Assembly (NCBI GenBank): GCA_945871455.1
Contig: CAMBXJ010000168.1
Coordinates: forward strand, 1-8,418
Length of the DNA: 8,418 nt
DNA from: Asaia bogorensis
Lineage (GTDB): Bacteria > Pseudomonadota > Alphaproteobacteria > Acetobacterales > Acetobacteraceae
Reading direction: 5' to 3'
A program made the position numbers and the translations under genes. The notes beneath the pieces are model-generated. The model saw only the letters and a list, made by a program, of their open reading frames with translations, did not search any database and had not been told where the DNA came from. Positions within the stretch are counted from its first letter, which is position 1. Each line of letters starts with the position of its first letter. Shown here in pieces: positions 5,484-8,418 of the stretch.

Positions 5484-5831
5484 ATGAAGGAAACCGGTCT
5501 GTTCTACGGCTGCTTCATGCCCGACATTTTCGTGGTCGTGGGACACCCGAAATATCCCAACTCGGCCGGGTCTCCCGCGGCCGTGGCGCCGTTTGTGATG
5601 GGCTTGCGCGCATTGCCCGGGCACGTGTTCTGGGCGGATGATCTGTCCCTGGCAGCGTGCGGGCACGTCGATCCGACCGCAATCGATACGCCGGGGCAGG
5701 TGACGGACACCTACCTGCTTGCGTTGGCGGTCAGCAAGCATGGCCGCCTGGCAACGTTCGATCGGCGGCTGTCGACCCGCGCGGTGCAGGGCGGCCGTCG
5801 CGGGCTGCATGTGATCGAGGATGGGGCCTGA
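5484..5831 (+). pseudogene. 5'-truncated PIN-domain (VapC-type) toxin gene
   Basis: VapC toxins are PIN-domain ribonucleases. The readable 115 codons match the later two thirds of a chromosomal VapC family: GHPKYPNSAGSPAAVAP at about 20-36, GHVFWADDLSL at 46-56, QVTDTYLLALA at 72-82 with the acidic D75, and GRLATFDRRLS at 87-97 with D93. The N-terminal strand carrying the first catalytic Asp (DVNVL-type) is absent, and the segment that usually reads ENGF before the GHP motif reads PDIF, so the second acidic residue is also in doubt. None of the three frames between 5388 and 5484 supplies the missing start. The ATG at 5484 could still express the fragment, but I expect no nuclease. It points away from ccdA, about 100 bp from its start. 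No VapB partner is seen. Confidence 0.75.
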
Positions 5832-5975
5832 TGCTGCCCGCGCAACCGCAAATATCGAAGCCACCCCGCCCCACGCAAGCACCCCTCCCCCGCGCCAAGC
5901 CCCCATCATTCTCCCATCCGCTCGGCTTCCCCCGACGATACAGCATCGCCCACCGCGGAAATAGTCGTTACCTCC

Positions 5976-7043
5976 TCAGAATTTACCCTTCAGCCTGGCC
6001 CAATCCGCGATCGCCGCTTCCTGGCCAGGCACAAGCTGAATGGTGAACTGCGAATAGCCAGCGTCGCGCAAAGCGGCGATGCGGTCCAGCAGGTCGGGCT
6101 CGGTGCCGGTGAACGTGGTCTGGCGGATCAGTTCCGCGGTGACGAACGGCCGTTCGCGCGGCTTCACCGCCATAAGATGACCGCGATGGTTCTCCAGGTA
6201 GCGGGCATCCGCCGGCTCATAGGTTTTCGCCATTTCAACATAGGCCGCGACCGGCGCCGCCACGGATGCAGGCACCGGAGACGTGTTCGGCAGGCCCGCC
6301 AAGGCCTCATCCGCCGCGCGATGCAGCAGCACCGCCGCACGCGGGCCGGCCTGGGCGATGGCGCGATCCGAATCCAGCTTCTCCCCCGGCTCCAGAATGC
6401 ACCCCAGCGCAAAGGCAACCGCGGTCAGGTCGCCGGCGGACCGCCCGGCATCGGCCCAGGACTTCCGCATCGCCTGCATCGCGGTGACGCCGCTGGCGAC
6501 CTCCCCCACGAAATTCAGCCAGCCGGCACCCAGTTTCGCGGTCAGCGCCCGGGCGCGCGGACCATAGGCCGAGATGTGCAAGCCAACCGGATCGCGCAGA
6601 TTGATCAGGTCCAGTTCCGGATTGAGGAAAGCGATCTTCTGCCGCTTCCCCTCGACCTGGAATTCCACCGTCTGGCTGTCCAGGAGGCCCATCACCACGC
6701 GGATGTATTCCTCCATCTCGGCCAGCCTGATCGCGCCCAATCCCATGGTGCGCCGCCCGGTGAAGCCGGTCCCGACGCCGAAATCGATCCGCCCGGGGGC
6801 AAGCTGGTTCAAGGACGCAAACCCATTGGCGGTCACGGGCGCGATCCGGTTGGACGGGATCAGCACCCCGGTGCCCAACCGGATGCGAGACGTGTGGACG
6901 GCGGCGGCCCCCATGGCGACGAAGCAATCCGCGCACAGCGTCTGCGTGTCGTAGAACCAGGCATGCGTGAAGCCCAGTTCCTCGGCGCGTTTCACGGTCT
7001 TCCAGGCGTCGGCCGCAGTCGGCAGGGCAATCCCGAATTCCAT
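5976..7043 (-). CDS. LLM-class flavin-dependent oxidoreductase (luciferase-like)
   Basis: This 355-residue TIM-barrel enzyme belongs to the bacterial luciferase-like superfamily, which includes FMN-dependent monooxygenases and F420-dependent reductases. Seen: the N-terminal strand MEFGIALPT, RAEELGFTHAWFYDTQ at about 19-34, SRIRLGTGVLIPSNR at 52-66, LAPGRIDFGVGTGF at 81-94 (the conserved GR.D.GVG region) and a C-terminal segment with FTGTEPDLLDRIAALRDAG. It lacks a signal peptide and should be cytosolic. The ATG at 7043 is supported by AGGAGAG seven bases upstream (7057-7051). It is divergent from the MetX-like hydrolase across about 110 bp, so the two may share regulation and a pathway (inference). 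The cofactor, FMN or F420, cannot be settled from the sequence; a methylene-tetrahydromethanopterin-reductase-like label would be an annotation habit, not evidence of that reaction. Confidence 0.9.
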   Translation of the reverse strand: MEFGIALPTAADAWKTVKRAEELGFTHAWFYDTQTLCADCFVAMGAAAVHTSRIRLGTGVLIPSNRIAPVTANGFASLNQLAPGRIDFGVGTGFTGRRTMGLGAIRLAEMEEYIRVVMGLLDSQTVEFQVEGKRQKIAFLNPELDLINLRDPVGLHISAYGPRARALTAKLGAGWLNFVGEVASGVTAMQAMRKSWADAGRSAGDLTAVAFALGCILEPGEKLDSDRAIAQAGPRAAVLLHRAADEALAGLPNTSPVPASVAAPVAAYVEMAKTYEPADARYLENHRGHLMAVKPRERPFVTAELIRQTTFTGTEPDLLDRIAALRDAGYSQFTIQLVPGQEAAIADWARLKGKF

Positions 7044-7152
7044 CTTGCATCTCTCCTGTCTGGCCGATCACGCTGGCTGCTACATTCCCTGGCACGATCC
7101 CAATCAGGATGGCAACCTGGGCCAGGAAAACGAACCAACCCGGGAGGCGAGC
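7044..7152. promoter_or_regulatory. Shared divergent control region, 109 bp
   Basis: This spacer lies between the start codons of the LLM oxidoreductase (-) and the hydrolase (+) and must contain at least part of both promoters. It carries both ribosome-binding sites (AGGAGAG on the minus strand at 7057-7051, GGGAGG on the plus strand at 7142-7147) and a small palindrome CCTGG-G-CCAGG at 7116-7126 that could be an operator. I could not find a well-spaced pair of promoter hexamers. Confidence 0.5.
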
Positions 7153-8187
7153 ATGAGCGAGGCAACGCACGCGACCTATACGATCAAGGATTTCCGGCTG
7201 AGCGGCGGGGACGTCCTGCCCGAGGTCACCTTGGCCTATGTCACACGCGGCAGGCTCGACGCGACCGGGCGCAACGCGATCCTGGTCACGCACGGCTACA
7301 CCAGCAGTCATCGCATGATCGAAGCGGGCTCCGGTTCCTCGGAAGGCGCGTGGACGACCCTGGTGGGGCCAGGCGCGCCGATCGACACGGATCGGTATTT
7401 CGTCGTGTGCTCCAACATGTTGGGGTCGAGTTTTGGGTCGACCAATGCGGCCTCGATCGATCCGCGCACCGGCAAGCCTTATGGGTCACGGTTTCCGGCC
7501 ATCACCGTCGCCGATATCGTGACGGCACAGCACCGACTTCTGGAACATCTCGGGGTGGCGCATCTGCGCGCGGTGGTCGGCCCGTCCTATGGCGGGTTCC
7601 AGGCGTTCCAATGGGGCGTGACCTTCCCCGACTTCATGGATGGGATCGTGCCGGTGGTCACGTCTCCATTGCCGCCGACATCGGATCGGGTCGCGGGATT
7701 GATGAAGTGGTTCGGCCCGGATCCGAATTTCAATCATGGCGATTACTATGACAACGGCGGCGTCAAGGAGACGATGACCAATCTGCGGGTCGATACCCTG
7801 ACCCGCTATGGCATGGCGGACAGCCTGGCAGCCCAGTTTCCCGACGAGTCCGCCCGAAACGCCGAACTGCGCCGGATCGCCGCCGCCTGGGCTGACGTAT
7901 TCGACGCGAACTCCCTGTTCATTCTGGGGCGGGCGATGGAGACCTACGACATCACCAAGGATTACCAGAAAATCCGAGTGCCGGTGCTGTATGTTCTGTC
8001 GCGCACGGATGCGCTGTTTCCGCCTTCCCTGGCGCCCGGCGTGATCGACGGACTGCGCGCCGCCGGGGTGGACGCCACCTACTTCCCCCTGGACAGCGAT
8101 CACGGGCACCTGGCATCGGGCGCGGACGCCGAGAAATGGGCGCCGGCCTTGCGGGACTTCATACGGCGGTTGGAATCAGTAGCATGA
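7153..8187 (+). CDS. Alpha/beta hydrolase of the homoserine O-acetyltransferase (MetX)-like family
   Basis: This 344-residue protein has an alpha/beta-hydrolase fold. The block from about 65 to 115 is strikingly MetX-like: WTTLVGPGAPIDTDRYFVVC, then SNMLGSSFGST, then SIDPRTGKPYGSRFP. The nucleophile elbow is GPSYG with S145, the acid is probably D286 in SRTDALFPP, and the base is H319 (or H317) in DSDHGHL. MetX proper usually has GGSMGG at the elbow and a GHDAFL-type histidine motif, so this is more likely a relative with another acyl substrate, either a hydrolase or an acyltransferase, than the methionine enzyme. The ATG at 7153 has GGGAGG at 7142-7147; the frame is open further upstream to 6967 but that part overlaps the divergent gene. 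An ATGA at the stop opens a 28-codon frame (8184-8270) that I do not regard as a gene. Confidence 0.9.
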   Translation: MSEATHATYTIKDFRLSGGDVLPEVTLAYVTRGRLDATGRNAILVTHGYTSSHRMIEAGSGSSEGAWTTLVGPGAPIDTDRYFVVCSNMLGSSFGSTNAASIDPRTGKPYGSRFPAITVADIVTAQHRLLEHLGVAHLRAVVGPSYGGFQAFQWGVTFPDFMDGIVPVVTSPLPPTSDRVAGLMKWFGPDPNFNHGDYYDNGGVKETMTNLRVDTLTRYGMADSLAAQFPDESARNAELRRIAAAWADVFDANSLFILGRAMETYDITKDYQKIRVPVLYVLSRTDALFPPSLAPGVIDGLRAAGVDATYFPLDSDHGHLASGADAEKWAPALRDFIRRLESVA

Positions 8188-8304
8188 CCGCCGCCATCAT
8201 TGCCGCGCTCGACCCGCCAACCCGCGCTGCAACGGTATGGGGTTGGTTGGCAGATCAGGTCCGGCGATGACGGGCAGCAAGGGCCTGTGAGGCGTTGTTC
8301 AGCC

Positions 8305-8323
8305 GGTTGGTCTTATACCAACC
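8305..8323. repeat. Perfect 7-bp hairpin downstream of the hydrolase gene
   Basis: GGTTGGT (8305-8311) and ACCAACC (8317-8323) are exact reverse complements around the loop CTTAT. It lies 118 bp after the hydrolase stop. There is no T run after it, so termination is uncertain. The same GGTTGG word recurs at 8240-8249 and 8405-8409, suggesting this non-coding tail is built from related repeat pieces. Confidence 0.6.
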
Positions 8324-8354
8324 ACCCCAACCACTGACCTATGGGTGACCTTTG

Positions 8355-8418
8355 TCATTGCGAGCGCAGCGAAGCAATCCAGGGGTCTGGCCCTATCGAC
8401 CCTGTTGGTTGCCCTGGA
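8355..8418. repeat. Dispersed palindromic (REP-like) repeat, second arm cut by the window end
   Basis: The 28 bases at 8355-8382 form a palindromic unit with ATTGC and GCAAT ends around GAGCGCAGCGAA. From memory, sequences of this form (CATTGCGAGCG...GAAGCAATCC) are among the most widespread intergenic repeats in bacteria and often occur as facing pairs. Here TCCAGGG (8378-8384) is matched by its reverse complement CCCTGGA in the last seven bases (8412-8418), so the facing copy probably begins at the end and continues outside. No protein-coding content is seen from 8271 to the end. Confidence 0.7.

Noticed and set aside
5388..5909. Upstream in-frame extension of ccdA to 245 codons
   Set aside because: It lies antisense to the PIN-domain fragment, which has recognisable conserved blocks, so the extension is a shadow.
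5832..5975. Search for a promoter, RNA gene or terminator in the gap after the PIN fragment
   Set aside because: The stretch is C-rich on this strand with no stable stem or promoter pair that I could support.
6177..7751. Plus-strand frame of 524 codons across the oxidoreductase and hydrolase
   Set aside because: It is antisense to the oxidoreductase and out of frame with the hydrolase; the Arg/Gly/His-rich translation is typical of GC-rich shadows.
8184..8270. 28-codon frame starting at an ATGA overlap with the hydrolase stop
   Set aside because: The junction looks like coupling, but the peptide is too short, has no recognisable feature and ends at the edge of repeat DNA.
1..8418. tRNA or rRNA genes, transposase genes and insertion-sequence ends
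   Set aside because: No cloverleaf pattern, rRNA motif or transposase domain was recognised on either strand, and no target-site duplication was found around the AT-richer block.

Overview
The window is GC-rich chromosomal DNA. Its gene types and its structured intergenic repeats suggest an alphaproteobacterium, probably Acetobacteraceae or a relative. That placement rests on remembered repeat motifs and protein style, not on a search.

Layout. (1) Positions 3-674 (+) hold lutC, the last gene of a lactate-oxidation operon whose previous gene ends inside it (ATGA overlap). (2) Positions 693-960 hold no gene. They carry two diverged copies, in opposite orientation, of a repeat of about 125 bp built from small hairpins, placed exactly where lutC and the next transcription unit converge. 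(3) Positions 986-2958 (-) hold a two-gene unit, a short-chain dehydrogenase followed by an MFS transporter, apparently joined by a TTGA stop/start overlap. (4) Positions 2959-3562 have no convincing gene. Base composition shifts towards A+T near 3240, and a 12-bp direct repeat and a strong imperfect palindrome lie before the next gene. (5) Positions 3563-4693 (+) hold a soluble histidine kinase with an RsbRD-type N-terminus, richer in A+T than its neighbours and with no response regulator beside it. (6) Positions 4870-5387 (-) hold a ccdAB toxin-antitoxin pair in which CcdB looks complete but the DNA-binding half of CcdA looks eroded. (7) Positions 5484-5831 (+) hold the 3' part of a PIN-domain (VapC-type) toxin gene without its 5' third. 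(8) Positions 5976-7043 (-) and 7153-8187 (+) are a divergent pair, a luciferase-like flavin oxidoreductase and a MetX-like alpha/beta hydrolase, sharing a spacer of about 110 bp. (9) Positions 8188-8418 are non-coding, with a perfect hairpin and a dispersed palindromic repeat that appears to run out of the window.

The outer genes look like catabolic or accessory metabolism: lactate oxidation, dehydrogenase plus transporter, monooxygenase plus hydrolase. The middle block (about 3240-5831) reads as an acquired and partly decayed insertion of a signalling kinase with toxin-antitoxin debris. I see no clearly new multi-gene system. The best leads are the paired structured repeat at 693-960, the damaged CcdA beside an intact CcdB, and the composition boundary near 3240.
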